This document shows, piece by piece, positions 14,786-21,015 of a stretch of 21,015 nt of DNA. How positions within the stretch are numbered: position 1 is the stretch's first letter; every line of letters begins with the position of its first letter. The DNA is taken from NCBI GenBank assembly GCA_018381595.1, contig JAGZRP010000002.1:1-21015 (forward strand). The letters are read 5' to 3'. The stretch is from Bacillota bacterium. Its GTDB lineage: Bacteria > Bacillota_I > Bacilli_A > RF39 > UBA660. The translations under genes were made by a program, and so were the position numbers. The notes beneath the pieces are model-generated. The model searched no databases and was not told where the DNA came from. It saw only the letters and a list, made by a program, of their open reading frames with translations.

Positions 14786-15175
14786 CTAATTAACAACTGG
14801 AGTACAACTATCATAAAGTTGTTCTTCATAATTGAGTCCACCATGATTATTCACTGTAAATTTCACATATTTTCCAGGATCAATTTCTTTTCCCGAAGAA
14901 GCATCTTTCACAGGCAGATTCAATTTATTATCTGCAGCAATTTCACTGATTGTAACACAAAAAATATTATCTGGCGTTCTTTTATAATCATTTTGTCTTT
15001 CATCCAAATAAACTTCTCCAGCACTATAAATTAGTTTTAAAGTTGTTGAATTAATTGTATCCTTTGAATCATTTAATTGATTTAAGATTGGCGGTAGCGA
15101 AATAAGTGCTATGATACCTAAAATTACAATAACACCCAATAATTCTACCAATGTAAATCCCTTTTTTTGATTCAT
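14786..15175 (-). CDS. Type IV prepilin-like protein, first of two
   Basis: 129 residues. MNQKKGFTLVELLGVIVI shows the prepilin site: cleavage after Gly6, Phe7, Glu11. The hydrophobic helix is followed by a globular head. Two Cys residues, one in IFCVTIS and one near the end in YDSCTPVVN, could form a disulfide like the C-terminal loop of pilins. I take the ATG at 15175. An in-frame ATG at 15196 would sit at the transcription start, since TATAAT lies at 15206-15201. The ribosome site (GAGAGTG) is modest. It pairs with the next gene. Typical pseudopilin length; which system it serves is not shown. Confidence 0.88.
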   Translation of the reverse strand: MNQKKGFTLVELLGVIVILGIIALISLPPILNQLNDSKDTINSTTLKLIYSAGEVYLDERQNDYKRTPDNIFCVTISEIAADNKLNLPVKDASSGKEIDPGKYVKFTVNNHGGLNYEEQLYDSCTPVVN

Positions 15176-15200
15176 GTTATCACTCTCTATTCTCATGTTT

Positions 15201-15229
15201 ATTATAACGACTTTTCCATTATTTGTAAA
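15201..15229 (-). promoter_or_regulatory. SigmaA-type promoter of the prepilin pair
   Basis: TTTACA (15229-15224), 17-base spacer, TATAAT (15206-15201). The -35 box overlaps the T-tract of the terminator of the upstream membrane-protein gene. Confidence 0.85.
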
Positions 15230-15273
15230 GAAAAAGAATTACTTTTACATTTCGTAATACTCAAGTAATTCTT
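15225..15273 (-). terminator. Intrinsic terminator after the membrane-protein gene
   Basis: An 11-base-pair stem (15273-15263 with 15244-15234), 18-base loop, then TTTCTTT. It overlaps the stop codon at 15247-15245. Confidence 0.7.
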
Positions 15274-16093
15274 TTAATGACATTTCTCTTAATCTATTTT
15301 GATGAATGGTATTGATGATATTATAATCAAATGTGTAATAAATTCCATCTACTACAAAGTCAACACGTTCAATTTTTGGAAATAGATATAACAAAATCGC
15401 ACTATCTTTTTCCAATACTTGATCATCTGGTGTTTTAATTCCATCTTTATAAGTAATAGTAATTGTTGTTGGTTTATTGTTTATATCAGCTTTCACTTCT
15501 TTATACGCATTTGCACTTCCGAGTTGCCCTACTAACTCTTTTAACTTTTTCGTATCTGTTAAGCTAATTGCTTTATACTCTTCTATTTTACTAACATCTT
15601 GTGTTTTAATTTCATTTGGTCTTACTTTCGTTACTTGTGCTGGAATAAAGAAAATATATGGTGCAGTAAAAATGGTTAATAATAAAGCAATTCTAAATTC
15701 TTTCCCATTTGATAAGCGAATTGTATTCATTGTAATAATTTTGTTTAAATAAAAAATCAATCCCGTACTTACTGCAAAAGCTAATAAAGTATATAAGAAC
15801 GAATAAATATTTGTGAATGGATTGATTACCAATGGCTCTGCCAATTTAATATTAATCCAATCGAACTTTGCTAAAAACTGTGTCAATAACAGTACAAGCG
15901 TTCCAGCAACATAAGATAAAAATGTTACAATTAATGCTGGAAGTATAATTTTTTTATAAGTTTCTTGTACCTTAATTACTTTTAATTTCTTTAGTGTTAA
16001 AATAATCACTGCGCTGACTAAGAAAAATAATACAATCAAATAAATAAATAATCCTGGTGAAACTAAATAAGCAACCCATGATGGATAATTCAT
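15245..16093 (-). CDS. Four-TM membrane protein with extracytoplasmic C-terminal domain (DUF4825-like)
   Basis: 282 residues. Four membrane segments (about 10-33, 46-70, 93-114, 132-151) are followed by a soluble domain of about 130 residues. The end of this domain (ITITYKDGIKTP..., then AILLYLFPKIERVDFVVDGIYYTFDY) resembles the DUF4825 pattern found in Gram-positive envelope and BlaR-associated proteins. That likeness is by eye and moderate. Start ATG 16093 has AGAGGTG and there is a TG-extended TATAAT promoter upstream. It is transcribed as its own unit, immediately upstream of the prepilin pair. There is no enzymatic signature. A sensor or envelope-stress role is possible but not shown. 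Confidence 0.72.
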   Translation of the reverse strand: MNYPSWVAYLVSPGLFIYLIVLFFLVSAVIILTLKKLKVIKVQETYKKIILPALIVTFLSYVAGTLVLLLTQFLAKFDWINIKLAEPLVINPFTNIYSFLYTLLAFAVSTGLIFYLNKIITMNTIRLSNGKEFRIALLLTIFTAPYIFFIPAQVTKVRPNEIKTQDVSKIEEYKAISLTDTKKLKELVGQLGSANAYKEVKADINNKPTTITITYKDGIKTPDDQVLEKDSAILLYLFPKIERVDFVVDGIYYTFDYNIINTIHQNRLREMSLKELLEYYEM

Positions 16094-16122
16094 ATGAACA
16101 CCTCTATTCTTTTATATAAACC

Positions 16123-16131
16123 ATTATAACA
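16123..16131 (-). promoter_or_regulatory. Extended -10 promoter of the four-TM membrane-protein gene
   Basis: TGTTATAAT on the minus strand (TGn plus TATAAT, 16128-16123). The -35 region is poor (GTGGAA at 17 bases). The same TGTTATAAT string serves murT. Confidence 0.7.
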
Positions 16132-16151
16132 TATTTTTTCTATCTTTCCAC

Positions 16152-16181
16152 AAAAAAATCTTCCATTCCTGGAAGATTTTT
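16152..16181 (-). terminator. Intrinsic terminator after the 53-residue gene
   Basis: Perfect 11-base-pair stem (16181-16171 with 16164-16154), 6-base loop and T-tract. A-runs and T-runs on both sides make it potentially bidirectional. Confidence 0.92.
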
Positions 16182-16183
16182 AA

Positions 16184-16345
16184 TTACATCATATCCTCTA
16201 ACTTATCGTTTGCTTTTTTTAATGTCTTGTCTACGACTTTTTCCATTTTGTTCATCATTGGTTTGTTATATTTTTGATATGCAGCGTATGCTCCCGCTCC
16301 AGCTGCCATTCCTGTTAGCATCATTGCTATATTTGCTTTCTTCAT
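16184..16345 (-). CDS. Small membrane protein, 53 residues (YtxH-like general plan)
   Basis: A short frame with a strong AGAGGGTGAT ribosome site. Residues 5-23 (NIAMMLTGMAAGAGAYAAY) form one Ala/Gly-rich membrane helix. The remainder is a Lys-rich helix (KYNKPMMNKMEKVVDKTLKK) that would lie in the cytoplasm. This plan is shared by many small Firmicutes proteins (YtxH-like), but no specific family signature is visible. It has its own terminator. A 19-base inverted repeat (16378-16396) lies upstream and may regulate it. It follows recD2 in the same direction, with 65 bases between. Function unknown; a stress-linked membrane peptide would be a guess. Confidence 0.75.
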   Translation of the reverse strand: MKKANIAMMLTGMAAGAGAYAAYQKYNKPMMNKMEKVVDKTLKKANDKLEDMM

Positions 16346-16377
16346 AAAATCACCCTCTTAGTTAAAAAAATATGATC

Positions 16378-16396
16378 GTATGTAACTCTTACATAC
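16378..16396. repeat. Inverted repeat between recD2 and the 53-residue gene
   Basis: GTATGTAA (16378-16385) and TTACATAC (16389-16396) are perfect arms around 3 bases. On the minus strand a T-run follows about 8 bases after the stem, which is too far for a standard terminator. The position just after a weak promoter makes it an operator candidate. Confidence 0.6.
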
Positions 16397-16400
16397 ATTT

Positions 16401-16429
16401 ATATTATGTCCTATTCTGATGATTTTAAA
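16401..16429 (-). promoter_or_regulatory. Weak candidate promoter of the 53-residue gene
   Basis: TTTAAA (16429-16424), 17-base spacer, TAATAT (16406-16401), four of six matches in each box. It lies in the last codons and just past the stop of recD2; the inverted repeat would be at the 5' end of the transcript. Confidence 0.35.
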
Positions 16430-18642
16430 CGTCTTAATAAACTTGTTTTTCTTTTTCTTTCATGATTGTTTTGAACACTTTCTAAAAATGCATTTGGTTC
16501 TCCCAATAAAATTAATTTCTTTTTTGCACGTGTAATTCCTGTATAAATTAATTTACGATATAACATACGATGATATGTCATACTCACTGGCATAATGACA
16601 ATCGGAAATTCACTTCCTTGTGATTTGTGAATCGTAATAATGAAACCATGTTTAATATGAATAAAATCTTTGGGTTGATATTTTACAATCAGTCCATCAT
16701 AATCAACATAAATTTCTTTCTTCTTAGATGGACTTTCCATATCCAATACAATTTTTGAAATGGTTCCAATATCTCCATTAAAAACATTTTCTTCTGGCAT
16801 ATTAATTAATTGTAAGATTTTATCATGTTCTCTAAAAATCACATCTCCATATGTAATTTCTTTTTTATCTGGACTTGGCGGATTAAAAACCTCTTGTAAC
16901 TCTTTATTTAAATTATCAATTCCATTCATCCCACGATACATTGGAGCCATTACTTGTACTTGTTTATCCGTATATCCTTTATCTAAAACTTGCTTACATA
17001 CTGTTTTTAAATTTTTACGAATCGAATCTCCACTACAAGTTAAAAAAGTATAATCACTTTTTGTTTTTAAATAATTATCACTCAATTGATTGTCTTTGAT
17101 TTCATGTGCAAGTGTTGTGATATAAGAATCTTCGTCTTGACGATAAAGTAAGTCAAGATGAACCATAGGTATTTCTTCACTTTCAATAAAATCTTTTAAA
17201 ATTTGTCCAGGACCAACACTTGGAAGTTGATTAAAATCACCAACAAATATTAATTGAATATGATCTGGTAACCCTTTCAATAAACTATCTAATAATGAAA
17301 TATCTATCATACTTACTTCATCAATAATAATAAACTTACTTTGGTCTTTATGAAATTCATTCACTCCAAATTCATTTGTTTCTTTATTCCATTTTAAGAA
17401 CCGGTGAATCGTACTAGCAGGAAGCAAGGTTGCTTCACTCATTCGTTTACTAGCACGTCCTGTTGGGGCAAGTAAGCAAATTTCTTCTACTAATTGATCG
17501 TAATTCAAATCATTTAATTTTTGATATAAATCAATAATTGCTTTTATAATTGTTGTTTTACCAGTTCCAGGTCCACCTGTAATAATAAAACAATGGTTTG
17601 TTAAAGCTTCTTTAATGGCTTCTTTTTGCTTTTTATTATAATCAAATCCACATACCTTTTCATATGCTTCTAACATACCATTTAATTTTTTATATTTTAA
17701 TGGCTCTAAGTGATTTAAAAATTGAATCCGACGGGCAATTTCCACTTCTGCCTCATAGATATCCATTACATAATATTCATCATGATCAATATATATTTTT
17801 TCTTCATCAACAAGAGCATTTACTAAAGTTTCAAATAACTCACTACCAATTTCTTGATGTAAATAAGAACAAACGGGTTGATAAATTTCTTCTCTTAATA
17901 AATAAGTATCTCCTTGTTTCCATGTCATGGTACGCATGTGATAAAGAATGCAAGCTTTTACTCTTCTCTCATCCATTGGATCAATTTCTTTTTTACGAGC
18001 AATTTCATCTAATTTTAGAAAAGAAATATCTTCTACTTCATCCATTAATCTATATATATCATGCTCAATATATTCAATCGTATACGACTTATAAGTATTA
18101 TAAATATTTAATGCATCCTTCATTGAAAAACCCAGTTCTGTTAAATAAACAATGGTTTTATGACTTTCCTCATACTTAGTTAATGTCTCATATATTTTTT
18201 TTGCTTTTTTGGTACTTAACCTAGGAACCATTGCCAAACAAAATTCATCCTCTAAAATTTTATCCAGTGCTTTTTCCCCTAATACTTCCACAATCGTTTT
18301 CGCTTGTTTTTCCCCAATTCCAGGAAATAAATCACTACATAAAAATTCAATGACACCATCTTTATCTTCTGGTTTAATTCGTTCATATTCACTTACTTGA
18401 AATTGGAATCCATATTTTGGATGATCGATTCCTTCCCCATAAAATATGTAATTATCATCTTCATTTAACTCATGAAAGTATCCTGTAAATGTAATTGTTT
18501 TATTCACATAGTCAACTAACCGTTCATCATTTGTTTCTCTTACTTTAAAAATTCCAATGACATATCCTTTTGGTGAAGAAAAAATACTTTTTCGATAGTT
18601 TCCTTTTATATAATATTTCAATTTCTCCACCTCAATTCTCAT
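16411..18642 (-). CDS. recD2: RecD2-type SF1B DNA helicase
   Basis: 5'-3' helicase of the RecD2 group, working without RecBC in DNA repair and genome stability. The 743-residue length is typical. Seen: an N-terminal OB-like part (YVIGIFKV, TFTGYF), a helix-hairpin-helix FPGIGEKQAKTIV (106-118) and RLSTKKAKKI repeats, Walker A GGPGTGKTT (356-364) with an upstream Gln339, Walker B FIIIDEVSMID, LLYRQDED, an SH3-like insertion, motif V TIHKSQGSEFPIVI, and motif VI YTGITRAKKKLIL. The ATG at 18642 has AGGAG about 12 bases upstream. A terminator of the upstream gene lies in the 43-base gap and no promoter is visible there, so transcription may depend on readthrough. Confidence 0.96.
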   Translation of the reverse strand: MRIEVEKLKYYIKGNYRKSIFSSPKGYVIGIFKVRETNDERLVDYVNKTITFTGYFHELNEDDNYIFYGEGIDHPKYGFQFQVSEYERIKPEDKDGVIEFLCSDLFPGIGEKQAKTIVEVLGEKALDKILEDEFCLAMVPRLSTKKAKKIYETLTKYEESHKTIVYLTELGFSMKDALNIYNTYKSYTIEYIEHDIYRLMDEVEDISFLKLDEIARKKEIDPMDERRVKACILYHMRTMTWKQGDTYLLREEIYQPVCSYLHQEIGSELFETLVNALVDEEKIYIDHDEYYVMDIYEAEVEIARRIQFLNHLEPLKYKKLNGMLEAYEKVCGFDYNKKQKEAIKEALTNHCFIITGGPGTGKTTIIKAIIDLYQKLNDLNYDQLVEEICLLAPTGRASKRMSEATLLPASTIHRFLKWNKETNEFGVNEFHKDQSKFIIIDEVSMIDISLLDSLLKGLPDHIQLIFVGDFNQLPSVGPGQILKDFIESEEIPMVHLDLLYRQDEDSYITTLAHEIKDNQLSDNYLKTKSDYTFLTCSGDSIRKNLKTVCKQVLDKGYTDKQVQVMAPMYRGMNGIDNLNKELQEVFNPPSPDKKEITYGDVIFREHDKILQLINMPEENVFNGDIGTISKIVLDMESPSKKKEIYVDYDGLIVKYQPKDFIHIKHGFIITIHKSQGSEFPIVIMPVSMTYHRMLYRKLIYTGITRAKKKLILLGEPNAFLESVQNNHERKRKTSLLRRLKSSE

Positions 18643-18667
18643 ACATATGTTTGCTCCTGAAACATTT

Positions 18668-18687
18668 AAAAAGGCTTACTGCCTTTT
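18668..18687 (-). terminator. Intrinsic terminator or attenuator before recD2
   Basis: AAAAGGC (18687-18681) pairs with GCCTTTTT (18675-18668) around a 5-base loop. It overlaps the stop codon of the 231-residue gene. The stem is short, so readthrough into recD2 is likely. Confidence 0.65.
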
Positions 18688-19381
18688 ATCTACTACGTCC
18701 GTTTTCTAGTTCCGCTTTAATCTCATTTCCACCTATTTCACCAGCCAAATATTCGGCTTCATAATCTTGTCTAAATTCCTTAAAATCTATTTTTTCCTTT
18801 GTTTCTTCAGACAAAGTATCATAAATTCCTTTCATCGCATTATAATGATTTTCTTGTTCTAGCACATATTCTGTTTTTGGTGCTTTGTATCTATTATCAG
18901 CTTGATCCATTGCACCTAAATAAGCGGCTCCAATTCCGACTGTTATCATTCCTGTAGCTAAAGTTCCTAACACTGCTTTTTTAACAGCTAAATGACGATT
19001 CATAAGTTTACGACTGTTTTTTGTCTTAATTGTTGCTAACTTTAGTTGATCCATACTTTGTTTCATTGTTTTACCAGTAGACATCAGTTCACTATTATGC
19101 ATCGCATCTTTCCCCAAATAAACTCTAACAACATTGGCTCCAGCTTCTTTTTGTTTCTTTTTTTCAATTGGAAAACTATAGCAAATTTCATCTTTTGCTT
19201 TATTATAATCTGCTGCTGCTTTTGCTAATGCTTCTTCTTCATAAACCATTCCACTTAAAAAGTGATATACTTCTTCAAATGTTTTGATATGATTACGATT
19301 CTGATTTGATACAAAATTAACGCAATCTAAAGAACCTTCCATAGAACGTAACTCTAGTGCTTTATATGGTGTGTTTTTCAT
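18686..19381 (-). CDS. Hypothetical single-pass membrane protein, 231 residues
   Basis: I do not recognise a family. Residues 1-125 are hydrophilic with an acidic/Ala-rich helical region (VYEEEALAKAAADYNKAKDE). One membrane helix spans about 135-155 (VLGTLATGMITVGIGAAYLG), then comes an acidic C-terminal part rich in Glu and Lys. With no signal peptide and a strongly basic stretch before the helix (KNSRKLMNRHLAVKK), the N-terminal part is probably cytoplasmic and the C-terminal part outside. The ATG at 19381 is chosen because GGGGGAT sits just before it; the in-frame GTG at 19393 lies upstream of that site. It has a good promoter and lies between a sortase and recD2. Function unknown. Confidence 0.75.
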   Translation of the reverse strand: MKNTPYKALELRSMEGSLDCVNFVSNQNRNHIKTFEEVYHFLSGMVYEEEALAKAAADYNKAKDEICYSFPIEKKKQKEAGANVVRVYLGKDAMHNSELMSTGKTMKQSMDQLKLATIKTKNSRKLMNRHLAVKKAVLGTLATGMITVGIGAAYLGAMDQADNRYKAPKTEYVLEQENHYNAMKGIYDTLSEETKEKIDFKEFRQDYEAEYLAGEIGGNEIKAELENGRSR

Positions 19382-19405
19382 ACTATCCCCCACATTTCTA
19401 CTATC

Positions 19406-19434
19406 AGTTTACTATTTTTTTAGTTTAGAGTCAA
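19406..19434 (-). promoter_or_regulatory. SigmaA-type promoter of the 231-residue gene
   Basis: TTGACT (19434-19429), 17-base spacer, TAAACT (19411-19406). It lies directly after the sortase stop codon. Confidence 0.7.
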
Positions 19435-19446
19435 TCTTGATAACAA

Positions 19447-19965
19447 CTAATTGACATGTAGTCTTCTTGCTTTCACAATTAATCTTTTGTTTTCATCTTT
19501 CATACATGTGATTAATACTAGCTTTTCAAAGGAATCTTTTTCGTAAAAAATGGATTCATCTGTAATATCAATGATTTCAATATCGTAAATTTGATAACTC
19601 TTTTTTTGATGTCTAATATCAAGTTGAAGCTCATCACCTACTTTACTTTCATGCAACGTACCAAATACTTCTGGAATACTATGTCCTGCCAAAAAAAGTG
19701 CTTTCGTTTCTAATGCGGATAAAAGAGAAACTTGTTTTTTACTAATAATTTCCTCTGTATTACCTTTTCTTATGATTACTTTTTGCTTGTTTTTTACAAT
19801 TTCAATGGTTCCAATGATAGATTTGTTTTGATTCTGATGCTTTTCATATAAGGAAATAATTTGTTTGTTTTGTTGATTCTTTTTTACTTCCACCATTTCA
19901 AACTGAATTCCATAAAGAAAACTAATTATGATGATTATTATTCCTATCCAGCGAACCCATTTCAT
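19447..19965 (-). CDS. Small sortase family transpeptidase
   Basis: Membrane-bound Cys transpeptidase that cleaves a C-terminal sorting motif and joins the protein to the wall or to another subunit. 172 residues, short for a sortase. An N-terminal membrane anchor (about 5-20) is followed by the beta-barrel with the catalytic trio His95 (LAGHSIPEVFGTL), Cys154 (LVLITC, the TLxTC motif) and Arg161 (KRLIVKA). The size and the absence of a C-terminal membrane helix point to a class D/E-like rather than a pilin-polymerising class C enzyme. The class call is tentative. Its start overlaps the stop of the Cna_B surface protein by four bases, so that protein is its likely substrate. Confidence 0.9.
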   Translation of the reverse strand: MKWVRWIGIIIIIISFLYGIQFEMVEVKKNQQNKQIISLYEKHQNQNKSIIGTIEIVKNKQKVIIRKGNTEEIISKKQVSLLSALETKALFLAGHSIPEVFGTLHESKVGDELQLDIRHQKKSYQIYDIEIIDITDESIFYEKDSFEKLVLITCMKDENKRLIVKARRLHVN

Positions 19966-21015
19966 CTTCTTTTTTCAATATATACTCCAATCATTAATAG
20001 AAGACATCCAATACAAGTTGCACCTATAATAAGTTGCTTTGTCTTGGAAACATAATCTGTTGTATTTGGATATACCTTTTTTTGATTCGTTATCTTTAAC
20101 GGAATTACTTGACCATCATTTATGATTTTAAAAGAAATTGGTTCCTCTTTTAATACATAATCTTCTTTTGCTTTGATTTCTTTTATATAATATTCTCCGT
20201 ATGGAATATCAGTTATTTTTATTTTTCCAGTACTACTCGTTGTTTCTTCATATAATTTTTTATTATCTTTTGAAAATAAAGCAAATGTTGTATCACTCAG
20301 GGGTAATTCATTCTCATCTATTTTTCTGATTTGAATCATTCCCTTTTTTATTTTATTCACAATTTTCGTTTCGAACTTTAAAATGGCTTCATGTGTGTTT
20401 TCTAAAACTTCAAAAAAATATTTTGTTTCATCTAATAAATAGTTTTCTTTGGTTTTTACTTCTTTTAAATAATAATTCCCGCTTTCTAAATAACGCTCTA
20501 TTTTTAGTATCCCCTCTTGATTTGTTTTTAATGTATCAATTTGTTCTTCTTTTTCTACTTGATATAATTGAAAATAAACATTGTCAAGTGGTACTTCTTG
20601 ATAAACACCTTTTCCGTGTTCCATTTTTTCAAAATGTTCTCCTACTTTTTGAATGGTAAATGAGGTCTTTTTTAATTCATTATGATATTTCAAATGTTTG
20701 ATCTCATCCTTTAACAGAGTAAAACAATACCTTTTTAAATCTACCTGATAATCTTTTGGGGCATTGATTTCTTGCAAACAATAATTACCAATTGGAATGG
20801 ATGAAAAGACAATTTTTCCTTCCTCATTTGTAATACCTGTTTGATAGAATTGATATGTTTCATTGACTTGATAAAATAAATGATATTCCACTTGTGGTAG
20901 TGGTATTTTATTACTTATATTCTCTTTCGATTCTCCAGTTTTTAAAAGTTCTATATTACCAGTACTTTGTACATCGACTTTTTTTATTTCACTTGTAAAT
21001 GGTGTATCTTGGTTA
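19962..21015 (-). CDS. SpaA-like surface protein with Cna_B domains (3' part; 5' end beyond the window)
   Basis: The frame is open to the right edge: 41 further residues precede the in-frame GTG at 20891, so that codon is not the start and about 350 C-terminal residues are visible. Three Cna_B/SpaA-type domains follow each other, beginning at GNIELLKTGES, SFTIQKVGEHF and MIQIRKIDENE. Each has a first-strand Lys, a Y-x-L/I-x-E Glu (YCLQEI, YYLKEV, YYIKEI) and a closing Asn, the set that forms internal Lys-Asn isopeptide bonds. The C terminus has an atypical sorting motif YPNTTDY, a membrane helix (IIGATCIGCLLLMIGVYI) and EKRR. Likely a wall-anchored adhesin or pilin. It overlaps the sortase start by four bases. 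Confidence 0.9.
   Translation of the reverse strand, partial: NQDTPFTSEIKKVDVQSTGNIELLKTGESKENISNKIPLPQVEYHLFYQVNETYQFYQTGITNEEGKIVFSSIPIGNYCLQEINAPKDYQVDLKRYCFTLLKDEIKHLKYHNELKKTSFTIQKVGEHFEKMEHGKGVYQEVPLDNVYFQLYQVEKEEQIDTLKTNQEGILKIERYLESGNYYLKEVKTKENYLLDETKYFFEVLENTHEAILKFETKIVNKIKKGMIQIRKIDENELPLSDTTFALFSKDNKKLYEETTSSTGKIKITDIPYGEYYIKEIKAKEDYVLKEEPISFKIINDGQVIPLKITNQKKVYPNTTDYVSKTKQLIIGATCIGCLLLMIGVYIEKRR

Noticed and set aside
16378-16396. Inverted repeat as the recD2 terminator
   Set aside because: The T-run begins about 8 bases after the stem and the stem is AT-rich; kept only as an operator or hairpin candidate.
17664-18179. 171-residue plus-strand frame inside recD2
   Set aside because: Leu/Tyr/His-rich composition typical of an antisense shadow in AT-rich DNA, wholly within a well-supported helicase gene.

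Overview
The window is a gene-dense, very AT-rich stretch of chromosome from a low-GC Gram-positive bacterium (Firmicutes/Bacilli). Three things point there: T-box leaders, strong AGGAGG-type ribosome sites, and a version of the Bacillus yqfC-yqfD-ybeY-dgkA-cdd-era-yqzL-recO cluster. The sporulation-associated genes yqfC and yqfD, a single-chain glycyl-tRNA synthetase, and SpaA-type/sortase surface genes fit a gut Erysipelotrichia- or RF39-like Bacilli member. That placement is inference. TGA is used as a stop (cdd, yqfC, gatD), so the standard bacterial code applies. Nearly all genes are on the minus strand; only murT and gatD are on the plus strand.

Layout from left to right. (1) Positions 1-1039 hold the 5' part of glyS behind a glycine-type T-box leader and its promoter. 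(2) Positions 1043-1591 hold an unrecognised 182-residue protein with its own promoter. (3) Positions 1690-7171 look like one long operon read right to left: yqfC, yqfD, a VanZ-like gene, ybeY, two tandem dgkA paralogs, cdd, era, yqzL, recO, then a terminator. The place held by phoH and yqfF in Bacillus is taken by the VanZ gene. (4) A 77-residue protein (7242-7475) is divergent from the plus-strand pair murT-gatD (7587-9656), which codes for a lipid II amidation-type Mur ligase and its amidotransferase partner. The GatD copy lacks the expected catalytic Cys and His. (5) Positions 9657-9926 hold no convincing gene; terminators from both sides converge there. (6) A Phe-type T-box leader (14112-14345) controls an alpha/beta hydrolase, pheS and pheT. 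(7) Two small prepilin-like proteins (14417-15175) follow a four-TM membrane protein (15245-16093). (8) A 53-residue membrane peptide (16184-16345), the helicase recD2 (16411-18642) and an unrecognised single-TM protein (18686-19381) come next. (9) A small sortase (19447-19965) overlaps a SpaA/Cna_B-domain surface protein that runs off the right edge.

Most of the window is housekeeping: translation, ribosome and RNA maturation, lipid recycling, DNA repair and wall modification. Accessory interest lies in the cell-envelope genes: the degenerate GatD, the orphan prepilin pair, and the compact Cna_B protein plus sortase with an atypical sorting motif. I see no CRISPR array, prophage, insertion sequence, tRNA or rRNA. 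I do not see a clearly new multi-gene system; the best leads are listed as findings.
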